13,393 nucleotides of DNA from Clostridia bacterium. GTDB lineage: Bacteria > Bacillota > Clostridia > Oscillospirales > CAG-272. The first letter of the stretch is position 1, and each line of letters begins with the position of its first letter. Below are positions 7,096-13,301 of this stretch, piece after piece. The stretch is taken from the NCBI GenBank assembly GCA_017958705.1, contig JAGDCE010000233.1, forward strand, positions 1 through 13,393, read 5' to 3'. The notes beneath the pieces were generated by a model. The model made no database searches, was not told the DNA's origin, and saw only the letters and a program-made list of their open reading frames with translations. The position numbers and the translations under genes are program-made.

Positions 7096-7672
7096 TATCT
7101 GCCACCAACCTGTATCCTATATTTTTAACGTATGAGACGGATAAAGCCTTGTTGAGTTTTTTCAGTTTTATGTTGAGAGCCGTCGCACAGAGGAACGCGG
7201 TCCCCTCGTCGTCAGTCGATCTGCCGAGCAGCAGATCAGCCTCCGATGAAGTTATCCTGACCTTGTTTTCAAGCGTGAAGCCTCTTATAACAAGCCCTTC
7301 TCCGGTACTCAGAGCGGTCTCCCGTCCGGAAAGATCAACGATCCTTTCGAGTATCTCAAACATCCGCTTTGCCGAAAACGGAAGCGGAAGGATCCCGCAC
7401 GGCATAACGTCCGCGGTCAGATCTGACAGGCACAGACCGTCTCTGCAAAACACAACAGACGGTATATCGGCTTTGCTCAGAGCTTTTACCGGATCGCACG
7501 GCGGACCGGTCAGACCGCCGTCTATAAGCGCCGCGTCGTATCCGCCTTCGCGCGCGAAATCCGCGGCGGACGATCTGTCAAACGCCTCGGTCACCTCGTA
7601 CCCGCGCGTCCTGCAAAGCTCCGCGCAGCACGACAAAAGGTCCCTGTCGCTTGACGCTATGAGAATTTTCAT
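7088..7672 (-). CDS. Degenerate OmpR-type response regulator
   Basis: 194 aa from the ATG at 7672, preferred over one at 7690 because GGAGG lies 7 nt before it. The N-terminal half is a receiver fold: MKILIASSD replaces the usual MKILIVDDD (S7 and S8 for acidic residues, D9 kept), D51 in YDAALIDGG is the retained phosphorylation site, C76 replaces the switch Thr/Ser, and L97 in LPLPF replaces the invariant Lys of TKPF. The C-terminal region (about 127-194) looks like an OmpR winged helix shortened by some 25-30 residues; the recognition-helix part (ALNIKLKKLNKAL) and the wing (VKNIGYRL) remain. It probably binds DNA or the partner kinase without phosphorylation control, which is inference. 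It lies 42 nt after the MscS stop and overlaps the kinase gene. Confidence 0.83.
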   Translation of the reverse strand: MKILIASSDRDLLSCCAELCRTRGYEVTEAFDRSSAADFAREGGYDAALIDGGLTGPPCDPVKALSKADIPSVVFCRDGLCLSDLTADVMPCGILPLPFSAKRMFEILERIVDLSGRETALSTGEGLVIRGFTLENKVRITSSEADLLLGRSTDDEGTAFLCATALNIKLKKLNKALSVSYVKNIGYRLVADNG

Positions 7673-7714
7673 TCCGGATCCTCCGTTCATTCATTATTTT
7701 AAATCCGCCGACCG

Positions 7715-8548
7715 CTATTCGGCGTCTTCCTCTTCTTCGTCCTCGTCCTTCACGAGTCTGACGGCGATCCTCTCCTCGGGGTCGTCGATGCCGTTTTCGG
7801 CAAGCGCCTTGCTGCAGTTTTCAATTAGATCGAAATATACGTCCCAGTATTTCGGCGTATCGCACCACGCACGCACGGTGAAAATGTACGTGTCGTCGTC
7901 GACCGCGGTCATGCGGGCGAACGGCGTGGGATCGGGCAGGACGTCTTTCGTCGTGCTCGCAGCCTCGAGCAGCACGGACTTGACGAGCTCGGCGTCTATA
8001 TCGTTCGTAATCTTGTAATCCTGATCTATACGGCGCTTGTCCGCTATGGTGAAGTTCGTCACGTTCGCGTTCATAAGATCACCGTTCGGCACGAATATCT
8101 GCTTGTTGTCCATCGTCATTATCGTCGTATAGAATATGCTTATATCCTTGACCCAGCCTTCCGCGCCGGTCGATTCGATGAAATCACCGACCTTGAACGG
8201 CTTGAATATCAGTATCATAAGACCGCCGGCGAGATTCCCGAGCGCGCCCTGAAGCGCGAGACCGACGGCAAGACCGCAGGATGCGATCACGGCGACGACG
8301 CTCGACATGGATACTCCGAGTATCTCAATTATGCCGATCACGAGCACAAGATACAGAAAGATCTTGACGGCGTTTCTGATAACGCTTTTCACCGTCCCGT
8401 CAAGCTTTGATTTTTTCAGCATCTTCACAACGAATTTAGTCAAAAACTTTATTACTATAAGACCGACGATAAGTACCGCGACGGCAAGTAGCAGTTTTCC
8501 GCCGTAAGTGCTTATTATTTCTATCGCCTTGGATTTGAATTCTTCCAT
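7715..8548 (-). CDS. MscS-type small-conductance mechanosensitive channel
   Basis: 277 aa, close to E. coli MscS (286). Three membrane helices are visible (about 19-40, 61-79 and 83-117). TM3 has the typical Gly/Ala packing pattern, ASCGLAVGLALQGALGNLAG, followed by the gate-to-vestibule motif IFKPFKVGDFIE. The beta domain (about 120-175, with IFVPNGDLMNANVTNF) and the C-terminal mixed domain follow. The tail ends in a run of acidic residues (DEDEEEEDAE), longer than usual. The channel opens under membrane tension to release solutes during hypo-osmotic shock. GGAGG lies 5 nt before the ATG and a strong promoter is upstream. A weak hairpin (7706-7724) overlaps its stop but has no T-run, so transcription may continue into the regulator genes. 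Confidence 0.94.
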   Translation of the reverse strand: MEEFKSKAIEIISTYGGKLLLAVAVLIVGLIVIKFLTKFVVKMLKKSKLDGTVKSVIRNAVKIFLYLVLVIGIIEILGVSMSSVVAVIASCGLAVGLALQGALGNLAGGLMILIFKPFKVGDFIESTGAEGWVKDISIFYTTIMTMDNKQIFVPNGDLMNANVTNFTIADKRRIDQDYKITNDIDAELVKSVLLEAASTTKDVLPDPTPFARMTAVDDDTYIFTVRAWCDTPKYWDVYFDLIENCSKALAENGIDDPEERIAVRLVKDEDEEEEDAE

Positions 8549-8581
8549 AACGGCCTCCGGTTATCAGATATATTTGATTAG

Positions 8582-8610
8582 ATTTTACCACGCAAATATG
8601 AACTTGTCAA
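8582..8610 (-). promoter_or_regulatory. Sigma-A promoter of the MscS gene
   Basis: On the minus strand, TTGACA (8610-8605) and TAAAAT (8587-8582) are separated by 17 bp, about 34 nt before the start codon. This may be the main promoter for the whole minus-strand run down to the lipoprotein gene at 2755, since no other promoter is visible in the 42-nt gap before the response regulator. Confidence 0.8.
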
Positions 8611-8681
8611 CAATAATCACAGCCACTTTGCCGGCGTCTTATATATAATTGCAAGAAAATGAAAATAAAACAAAAAAGGAC

Positions 8682-8709
8682 TTGACAAATTCGCAAAAAT
8701 AGGTATAAT
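8682..8709 (+). promoter_or_regulatory. Promoter of tRNA-Val
   Basis: TTGACA (8682-8687) and TATAAT (8704-8709) have a 16-bp spacer; the mature tRNA begins 10 nt after the -10 box, giving almost no 5' leader. No separate promoter is visible for the lipoprotein gene downstream, so this one may serve both. Confidence 0.87.
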
Positions 8710-8719
8710 AGAAAAGCAC

Positions 8720-8796
8720 GGAGGCGTAGCTCAGTTGGTCAGAGCGTTCGGTTCACATCCGAGAGGTCAAGGGTTCGAGCCCCCTCGTCTCCACCA
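8720..8796 (+). tRNA. tRNA-Val (anticodon CAC)
   Basis: 77 nt with encoded CCA (8794-8796). The acceptor stem GGAGGCG (8720-8726) pairs with CGTCTCC (8786-8792) with one G-T pair; discriminator A8793. D-arm GCTC/GAGC (8729-8732, 8742-8745) has the GG pair in the loop. Anticodon stem TTCGG/CCGAG (8747-8751, 8759-8763) encloses loop TTCACAT, which places CAC at 8754-8756 and reads GUG (Val). The variable loop is AGGTC. T-arm AAGGG/CCCCT (8769-8773, 8781-8785) with loop TTCGAGC contains one A-C mismatch (A8770 with C8784). Confidence 0.93.
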
Positions 8797-8797
8797 T

Positions 8798-8840
8798 GAA
8801 AGAAACCGCTTTCGTCCGGCAGGCAAAGGCGGTTTCTTTC
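8798..8840 (+). terminator. Hairpin after tRNA-Val (processing or attenuating terminator)
   Basis: A perfect 12-bp inverted repeat GAAAGAAACCGC (8798-8809) / GCGGTTTCTTTC (8829-8840), extendable by about three pairs inward, begins 1 nt after CCA. The right arm is pyrimidine-rich, but no clean T-run follows (AATATTAT), so termination may be partial and allow reading into the lipoprotein gene. Confidence 0.65.
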
Positions 8841-8854
8841 AATATTATCCATAA

Positions 8855-8886
8855 GTTTTGTAATGAGGAAGTTCTGTAATGAGGAA
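8855..8886 (+). repeat. 16-bp tandem duplication carrying the ribosome binding site
   Basis: GTTTTGTAATGAGGAA (8855-8870) is followed directly by GTTCTGTAATGAGGAA (8871-8886), with one mismatch. Each copy contains GAGGA; only the second is at the right distance (7 nt) from the lipoprotein ATG at 8893. Confidence 0.85.
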
Positions 8887-8892
8887 ATCAAA

Positions 8893-9375
8893 ATGAAAAA
8901 TAAAGCCGAGGCCGCGTTTCTTCTCTGCGCCGCGCTCCTGTTCGTTGTCTGCGCGCCGGGATGCAGCCTGACACAGGATCCGCCGAAGCCTGGATCGGAC
9001 GAGATAATGATAAAAATCAAGCTCGATCTTAAGGAAGATATCGGGCTGCTCGTCCTCTTTCACGAAGTCGACGGAGACAAAGGAGGCGGCGGCATCTCGA
9101 ACGCCGACAAAACGATGCTGAAGCGCGACGAGATCTTATACTGGACGTTTGAAAAGCAGTTTTACGAAAACTCCGGCGACACGGTCGACATGGTCCTGCG
9201 TTTCACCGTCGTGACCGAGTATTGCGTTCCGAATTACGAAAACATATATCCCGTCGAATTAACGGTGCCGGCGGGTGAAGTTTCCTTCAAAGCTGATTTC
9301 GGCAAGTCGTATCCGGTCACGATCACCGGGGACAAAACGAACGGTTATCAAGCCGTATTCGACGGCTCTCTCTGA
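8893..9375 (+). CDS. Small secreted lipoprotein of unknown function
   Basis: 160 aa from the ATG at 8893, chosen because GAGGA (8881-8885) is 7 nt upstream and the protein then begins with a normal signal peptide; an upstream frame extension to 8863 is not needed. The signal (MKNKAEAAFLLCAALLFVVC) ends in a lipobox APGC with lipidated C24. The mature part is a predicted all-beta domain: IMIKIKLDLKEDIGLLVLFHEVDG, then a Gly-rich loop (GDKGGGG), a charged segment, and a C-terminal part ending VSFKADFGKSYPVTITGDKTNGYQAV (written here in pieces: VSFKADFGKSYPV and TITGDKTNGYQAV). It has an immunoglobulin-like look, but I recognise no named domain. Similar small lipoproteins occur in gut Clostridia. 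No promoter is evident between it and the tRNA. Confidence 0.85.
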   Translation: MKNKAEAAFLLCAALLFVVCAPGCSLTQDPPKPGSDEIMIKIKLDLKEDIGLLVLFHEVDGDKGGGGISNADKTMLKRDEILYWTFEKQFYENSGDTVDMVLRFTVVTEYCVPNYENIYPVELTVPAGEVSFKADFGKSYPVTITGDKTNGYQAVFDGSL

Positions 9376-9390
9376 GCGCCGCCGATAATA

Positions 9391-9427
9391 AAAATCCCGC
9401 AGCCGATGCCGCGGGATTTTTGTTTTT
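9391..9427. terminator. Two-way rho-independent terminator between convergent genes
   Basis: A 10-bp stem AAAATCCCGC (9391-9400) / GCGGGATTTT (9411-9420) with a 10-nt loop is followed by TGTTTTT on the plus strand. On the minus strand the stem is followed by TTTTTATTAT, so it can also end the hydrolase transcript whose stop is at 9427. Confidence 0.9.
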
Positions 9428-11247
9428 CAGTTTGTGATCGTGTATTCACACGTGTCAAGATTCGCTTCGATGACGGTGCCGTCCGAGAAGTAAGTGCGTT
9501 GACGTCTGTAACCGTCTCCGACGAACTCGTGCTTCACCATTTCCGTAAGTGCGAGCTTTCCTGCGGAGGCGCACGCGGCGTTGACCGCTTTCACGTCGTC
9601 ATCGTCAGCGTCGATCGGGCAGTAGACAGGGTAACCGTACAGGATGCCGTACAGATACGCGCTGTCTGTGACCGGTATCGACCAGCCGCCGCGCTCGCCC
9701 GGCAGACCGATCCACGGGATGACGATGCAGTCATGATAAACGAGGCTGAGCAGCGGGATCGGGATGCCGGACGCCGGTGAATTCTCACCGCCGAGCACTT
9801 CCGTATAAAACGGCGCGTGATGGCAGAGCACCTGCGACGGCAGGATGCAGTCGAGCACCTCTTCAGACGAAGGGATTATGCCGCGCGACGTCAGTATGTC
9901 AAGGCAGTGTCTGCGGTTTTCCGCGCAGTCGCGGCGTGTGCACGTGTGATCCGGATGGAAGCATTCGTCGAGCTCCACGACCGAGAAAACGTCGAGATAA
10001 GACGCGTCTATTCTGACGCCGAGCCGCTCGAATTCATCATAGTTGCGCCGTACGTAATCGGGCGCGAGCATCGAACAAAGGAACGTGTGCTTTCCGCCGT
10101 TCCAGACGTCGTGGAACGGATGACCGCCGTCAGCGTACGTAAGAGCGTCGTCAAAGCTGAAATCCGGATTGTCGTAATAATAATCCCTGTATTGATCGTG
10201 TATACCGAAGATATATCCGAGTTCTCTGCACGTATCGGACAGATACGCCATGCCCGCGGCACCGCCGGACTCCTCGTGCGGCGGGAACGGCGACGGATGC
10301 AGATTGTCGTAACCGTGCTTTCCCCAACCGTCAAAATGCGTATAAGCTTTCTTAAGTCCGAGCTTTTTCAGGCGTTTCAGCTGTTCGGCGCGGGTGTAGA
10401 ACGAAGTATAACCGTCGTTGTTCTCCGGATGATCCTTATCGTAGAACATCGAATCCGGGCTAATATGGAACGCTATGCCGGAATGGATGACCGGACAGCC
10501 GAGCAGTTTAGCGACGTTTTCATTTTTTGCGATCTTTTCCTTCAGCGTCACAAGCATGCCGCGCTCGATAAGATACGATCTGTAGCACTTCGCTATCACG
10601 TTGTAATCGCATTCGTCACGGAAAATATAACGCATGACGCGCGGATAACTCATCTTTCCGAGAGACGTTCGCCACAGCGGGACGATCATGTCGCCGTCCA
10701 CTGTATAGCGGCAGTCGTACGGCGTCTCGAATATCGCCGCGTATCCGGTGCCGTCGCGCACCTGTCCGAAAAGCGGCATATATCCGTCTCTTTCATATAT
10801 CAGCCCCGTTTCGATGACCGGCTTTTCGCCTGCGGGATATATCGTTCCCTGCATCCTCGGCAGCACGGTATAGCCGTGACCGGGCTGCGCGCCATAGCAA
10901 AACGGCCCCGGATACGACACGACGTTGATCTCGCCCGGTTCGTCGCCCGTAATATTGATATAAAACGTGATGTCTCCCGTGCCGCGGTCCATTTTTATAA
11001 CCGCTTCGGCTGTTATACCGGAGCCTTCAAATCCCCGGTACTCAGCCTTTATCGCGTCGCACGTGCCGGAGCAGACGCCGGCAACGGCAAAAGGCGCTGG
11101 GAAATCCGCTCTTCTTCCGTCGGAAAACTCGATATACGGCGCCGCCGTCATCCTCCATTCAATGCCTTTTACGATAACAGTGAACTCGTGGCGCGCCGGA
11201 TCCGCCGTAAAGGCAATGCCGTTGTGCTCAACACTCAATATATCCAT
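9427..11247 (-). CDS. DUF5696/GH101-like glycoside hydrolase, cytoplasmic
   Basis: 606 aa from the ATG at 11247, with AAGGAG (11259-11254) 6 nt upstream; a GTG at 11262 would place the ribosome site inside the coding region. The N-terminal ~200 residues form a beta-rich domain. A TIM-barrel-like region follows with YTHFDGWGKHGYDNLHPSPF (residues about 302-321), FGIHDQYRDYY (about 347-357), a strand ending RIDASYLDVF (D419 a candidate nucleophile) and IIPSSEEVLD (E462/E463 candidate acid/base). These blocks match DUF5696 proteins, which I relate to the GH101 endo-alpha-N-acetylgalactosaminidase fold; substrate is not known. There is no signal peptide, so it would act on imported glycans. The C-terminal domain (about 560-606) is a beta sandwich. 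It is a single-gene unit with its own promoter. Confidence 0.82.
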   Translation of the reverse strand: MDILSVEHNGIAFTADPARHEFTVIVKGIEWRMTAAPYIEFSDGRRADFPAPFAVAGVCSGTCDAIKAEYRGFEGSGITAEAVIKMDRGTGDITFYINITGDEPGEINVVSYPGPFCYGAQPGHGYTVLPRMQGTIYPAGEKPVIETGLIYERDGYMPLFGQVRDGTGYAAIFETPYDCRYTVDGDMIVPLWRTSLGKMSYPRVMRYIFRDECDYNVIAKCYRSYLIERGMLVTLKEKIAKNENVAKLLGCPVIHSGIAFHISPDSMFYDKDHPENNDGYTSFYTRAEQLKRLKKLGLKKAYTHFDGWGKHGYDNLHPSPFPPHEESGGAAGMAYLSDTCRELGYIFGIHDQYRDYYYDNPDFSFDDALTYADGGHPFHDVWNGGKHTFLCSMLAPDYVRRNYDEFERLGVRIDASYLDVFSVVELDECFHPDHTCTRRDCAENRRHCLDILTSRGIIPSSEEVLDCILPSQVLCHHAPFYTEVLGGENSPASGIPIPLLSLVYHDCIVIPWIGLPGERGGWSIPVTDSAYLYGILYGYPVYCPIDADDDDVKAVNAACASAGKLALTEMVKHEFVGDGYRRQRTYFSDGTVIEANLDTCEYTITN

Positions 11248-11272
11248 TTTTATCTCCTTCACGTTTTTTTAT

Positions 11273-11301
11273 ATTTTACAATATGCGCCGCGCCGTGTCA
11301 A
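11273..11301 (-). promoter_or_regulatory. Sigma-A promoter of the hydrolase gene
   Basis: On the minus strand, TTGACA (11301-11296) and TAAAAT (11278-11273) are separated by 17 bp; the leader to the ATG is about 20 nt and holds only the AAGGAG site. Confidence 0.82.
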
Positions 11302-11320
11302 CACGATTCGGCGATTTTCC

Positions 11321-11346
11321 TTTGTTATTCATAATAAAATAACAAA
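11321..11346. repeat. AT-rich inverted repeat between divergent promoters
   Basis: TTTGTTATT (11321-11329) and AATAACAAA (11338-11346) are perfect complements around an 8-nt centre. The element is upstream of the -35 boxes of both the hydrolase gene and the TSCPD operon, where an activator or repressor could sit. With this base composition chance is a real alternative. Confidence 0.35.
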
Positions 11347-11363
11347 ATAAGCGTCATTTTACG

Positions 11364-11391
11364 TTGAAAGTGCGGTTTGGGAGTGTATAAT
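11364..11391 (+). promoter_or_regulatory. Promoter of the TSCPD-CDF-ohrR operon
   Basis: TTGAAA (11364-11369) and TATAAT (11386-11391) have a 16-bp spacer. The -10 box lies inside an OhrR-operator-like dyad. Confidence 0.8.
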
Positions 11392-11400
11392 TAAATTGTT
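11386..11400 (+). promoter_or_regulatory. Candidate OhrR operator over the -10 box
   Basis: TATAATTAAATTGTT differs at two positions from TACAATTAAATTGTA, the form of the B. subtilis ohrA operator as I remember it. The inner dyad AATT-A-AATT is perfect. Its place over the -10 and start region, together with an ohrR gene in the same operon, supports autoregulation. AT-rich -10 regions can resemble this by chance, hence moderate confidence. Confidence 0.5.
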
Positions 11401-11425
11401 TTCAATCAATAAGGAGGTATCCGGT

Positions 11426-11686
11426 ATGAGATACAGCTATAAAACAAAAATGACCTGCTCTCAGCAGATCAATTTCAACATTGACGGCGACGTCATAACA
11501 AACATCGAATTCATAGGCGGCTGCAACGGCAACCTCAAAGCGATATCGAAGCTCGTCGACGGCTGGACCGTTGATAAGATCGAAAGCTATCTTCTCGGCA
11601 ACACATGCGGCATGCGCCCCACATCCTGCGCCGATCAGCTGGCAAAAGCCGTTCGCGCGGCATATAATGAAACAAACGCGCAATAA
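11426..11686 (+). CDS. TSCPD-domain protein (TIGR03905 type)
   Basis: 86 aa from the ATG at 11426, with a perfect AAGGAGG (11411-11417) 8 nt upstream. The whole protein is one TSCPD domain: C11, the GGCNGN loop (31-36, C33), AISKL, then GNTCGMRPTSCADQLAKA (58-75) with C61 and C68. The four conserved Cys suggest metal or Fe-S binding. Similar domains occur at the C-terminus of class II ribonucleotide reductases, but the role of the stand-alone protein is not established. It is first in an operon with a CDF transporter (40-nt gap). A small GC hairpin, GCCGGC-TGAC-GCCGGC (11697-11712), is in the gap but lacks a T-run, so it is not a terminator. Confidence 0.9.
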   Translation: MRYSYKTKMTCSQQINFNIDGDVITNIEFIGGCNGNLKAISKLVDGWTVDKIESYLLGNTCGMRPTSCADQLAKAVRAAYNETNAQ

Positions 11687-11726
11687 CGCCGAAACCGCCG
11701 GCTGACGCCGGCAAAAAGGACATATT

Positions 11727-12824
11727 ATGGAACGTTCCAAGAAAATAATCCGTACGAGTTTCGTCGGGATCGGGGTCAACTTGATACTGGTGATCTTCAA
11801 AGCAGCCGTCGGGCTGATCTCCGGCTCCGTCGCCGTCATAATGGACGCGGTGAACAACCTGAGCGACGCGCTCTCCTCCGTGATTACGATCATCGGCACG
11901 AAGATATCCGGACGCAAGCCGGATAAAAAGCATCCGTACGGTCACGGCAGAGTTGAATACATCACGAGCGCGCTGATCTCGATCATCGTGCTCGCGACAG
12001 GTATCATTTCACTTAAAGAATCGATCGAAAAGATCATAACGCCCGAAAAAGCTACTTACGGCGTCGTATCGATCGTAATAATCGTCGCCGCCATCGCGGC
12101 TAAGCTCGCGGTCGGAATTTACGTGCGCAGCGTCGGCAAAAAGCTCTCCTCCGGGGCGCTTGAAGCGTCGGGATCCGACGCACTGTTCGACGCGGTACTC
12201 TCCGGCGGCACGCTGATCGCCGCGCTGATAAGCGTCATCTGGGGCATAACGCTCGAAGGCTGGTTCGGCGCGATAATCTCGCTGTTCATTATCAAGGCCG
12301 GTATCGAGATGCTCGGCAAGACCGTCAGCAGTATTATAGGCAAGCGCGCGGACCCGGAGCTGACCGAAAAGCTGAAGGAAGCGCTCTGCGCTTACGACGA
12401 AGTGCGCGGCTGTTACGATCTCGCGCTCCACAACTACGGCCCGGAAAGGATCATCGGCTCCGCGCACGTCGAAGTGCAGGACGACATGACCGCGAAGGAG
12501 ATACACAAGCTGACGCGGCGCATCGCAACGGATATTTATATGAAATTCGGCATCGTGCTGACTATCGGAATATACGCATCGCACGAAGACGAGCTGACAG
12601 CCGGAATGAAAAACGATCTTGACGCTATCGTATCGGAATACCCCGGGATCCTTCAGGTCCACGGATTTTACGTCGACGAGGAACAGATGACGGTAACGTT
12701 CGACCTTGTGATCGACTTCAAAGCGGACGCGCAGAGCATCTGCGACGAAGTCGTGGCAAAAATGAAGCAAAAACACGGCGACTATACGTTTTTCGCCGTT
12801 CTCGATTCGGATTACAGCGACTGA
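11727..12824 (+). CDS. Cation diffusion facilitator (CDF) metal exporter, probably Mn type
   Basis: 365 aa. It exchanges protons for divalent metal and exports the metal from the cytoplasm. Six membrane helices fit residues about 10-190. The TM2 metal motif is DAVNNLSD (40-47; N43/D47) and TM5 carries SDALFD with a DxxxD pair instead of the HxxxD of Zn exporters; D/N-rich sites of this kind are associated with Mn2+ exporters such as MntE and MneP, so Mn is my inference. The cytoplasmic dimer domain includes LHNYGPERIIGSAHVEV. A further ferredoxin-like stretch (about 295-365, VHGFYVDEEQMTVTFDLVID) makes the protein longer than YiiP (300), as in many clostridial members. AAAAGGA precedes the ATG; the ohrR start is 8 nt after the stop. 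Confidence 0.9.
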   Translation: MERSKKIIRTSFVGIGVNLILVIFKAAVGLISGSVAVIMDAVNNLSDALSSVITIIGTKISGRKPDKKHPYGHGRVEYITSALISIIVLATGIISLKESIEKIITPEKATYGVVSIVIIVAAIAAKLAVGIYVRSVGKKLSSGALEASGSDALFDAVLSGGTLIAALISVIWGITLEGWFGAIISLFIIKAGIEMLGKTVSSIIGKRADPELTEKLKEALCAYDEVRGCYDLALHNYGPERIIGSAHVEVQDDMTAKEIHKLTRRIATDIYMKFGIVLTIGIYASHEDELTAGMKNDLDAIVSEYPGILQVHGFYVDEEQMTVTFDLVIDFKADAQSICDEVVAKMKQKHGDYTFFAVLDSDYSD

Positions 12825-12832
12825 GGTGGATC

Positions 12833-13267
12833 ATGGAAAAATACGACGTATTAAAACTTGACAATCAGCTTTGCTTCCCTTTATACGCCGCATCGCGTGA
12901 GATCATAAAAAAATACAGACCGTTCCTCGATGAAATAGGTCTGACTTACACGCAGTATATCACGATGATGGTGATCTGGGAAAAAGAAAGCATAAACGTA
13001 AAAGAGCTCGGCGACAGGCTTTATCTCGACAGCGGCACGCTCTCCCCGGTGCTGAAAAGCCTTGAGGCGAAGGGCTATATCACGCGCAGACGCAAATGCG
13101 ACGACGAGCGGATACTGATCGTCAGCATAACCGAGCCGGGCGAGGCGTTGAAGGATGCGGCGCTCGATATACCGTCGCAAATAACGGGCTGCGTGAACCT
13201 GAGACCAGATGAAACAGCAGCGCTTCATTCCCTGCTCGACAAGCTTCTCGGCGTCGGAAAAGCCTGA
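12833..13267 (+). CDS. ohrR: OhrR-type MarR-family organic peroxide sensor and repressor
   Basis: 144 aa. The opening KLDNQLCFPLYAASREIIKKY is nearly the same as B. subtilis OhrR (LENQLCF-LYACSRE). C14 matches its peroxide-sensing Cys15, and Y28 and Y39 match the two Tyr that contact it. The winged helix-turn-helix follows: INVKELGDRLYLDSGTLSPVLKSLEAKGYITR, with recognition helix around S67-L77 (written from residues 54-85), then the wing RRKCDDER. A further Cys, C120, sits 106 residues after C14, similar to the spacing of the two-Cys OhrR of Xanthomonas, so disulphide sensing is possible. GAGGTGG overlaps the CDF stop just before the ATG. No ohr peroxidase gene is in the window. Confidence 0.92.
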   Translation: MEKYDVLKLDNQLCFPLYAASREIIKKYRPFLDEIGLTYTQYITMMVIWEKESINVKELGDRLYLDSGTLSPVLKSLEAKGYITRRRKCDDERILIVSITEPGEALKDAALDIPSQITGCVNLRPDETAALHSLLDKLLGVGKA

Positions 13268-13301
13268 AAACAACGGCTTTTCCGGCCCGTTTCAGCCTTT
13301 T
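13255..13301 (+). terminator. Terminator of the TSCPD-CDF-ohrR operon
   Basis: CGGAAAAGCC (13255-13264) pairs perfectly with GGCTTTTCCG (13275-13284), the ohrR stop being in the loop. A competing longer fold pairs AAAAG-CTGAAA-C (13258-13271) with GTTTCAG-CTTTT (13289-13301), with an inner CGG/CCG stem, and is followed by TAAAATTTTTT. The second fold looks more like a working terminator; both cannot form at once. Confidence 0.6.

Noticed and set aside
5905..7690. Treating the kinase and regulator as pseudogenes
   Set aside because: Both frames are unbroken with ribosome binding site or overlap coupling and neighbour-like codon use; loss is limited to phosphotransfer positions and part of the DNA-binding domain.
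9817..11334. A 505-codon open frame on the plus strand opposite the hydrolase gene
   Set aside because: It lies almost wholly antisense to the hydrolase, is rich in Arg/Val/His without domain motifs, and has no ribosome binding site; it is a by-product of the codon use of the true gene.
11697..11712. GCCGGC-TGAC-GCCGGC hairpin as a terminator between the TSCPD and CDF genes
   Set aside because: It is followed by AAAAAGGA, not a T-run, and the CDF gene has no promoter of its own.
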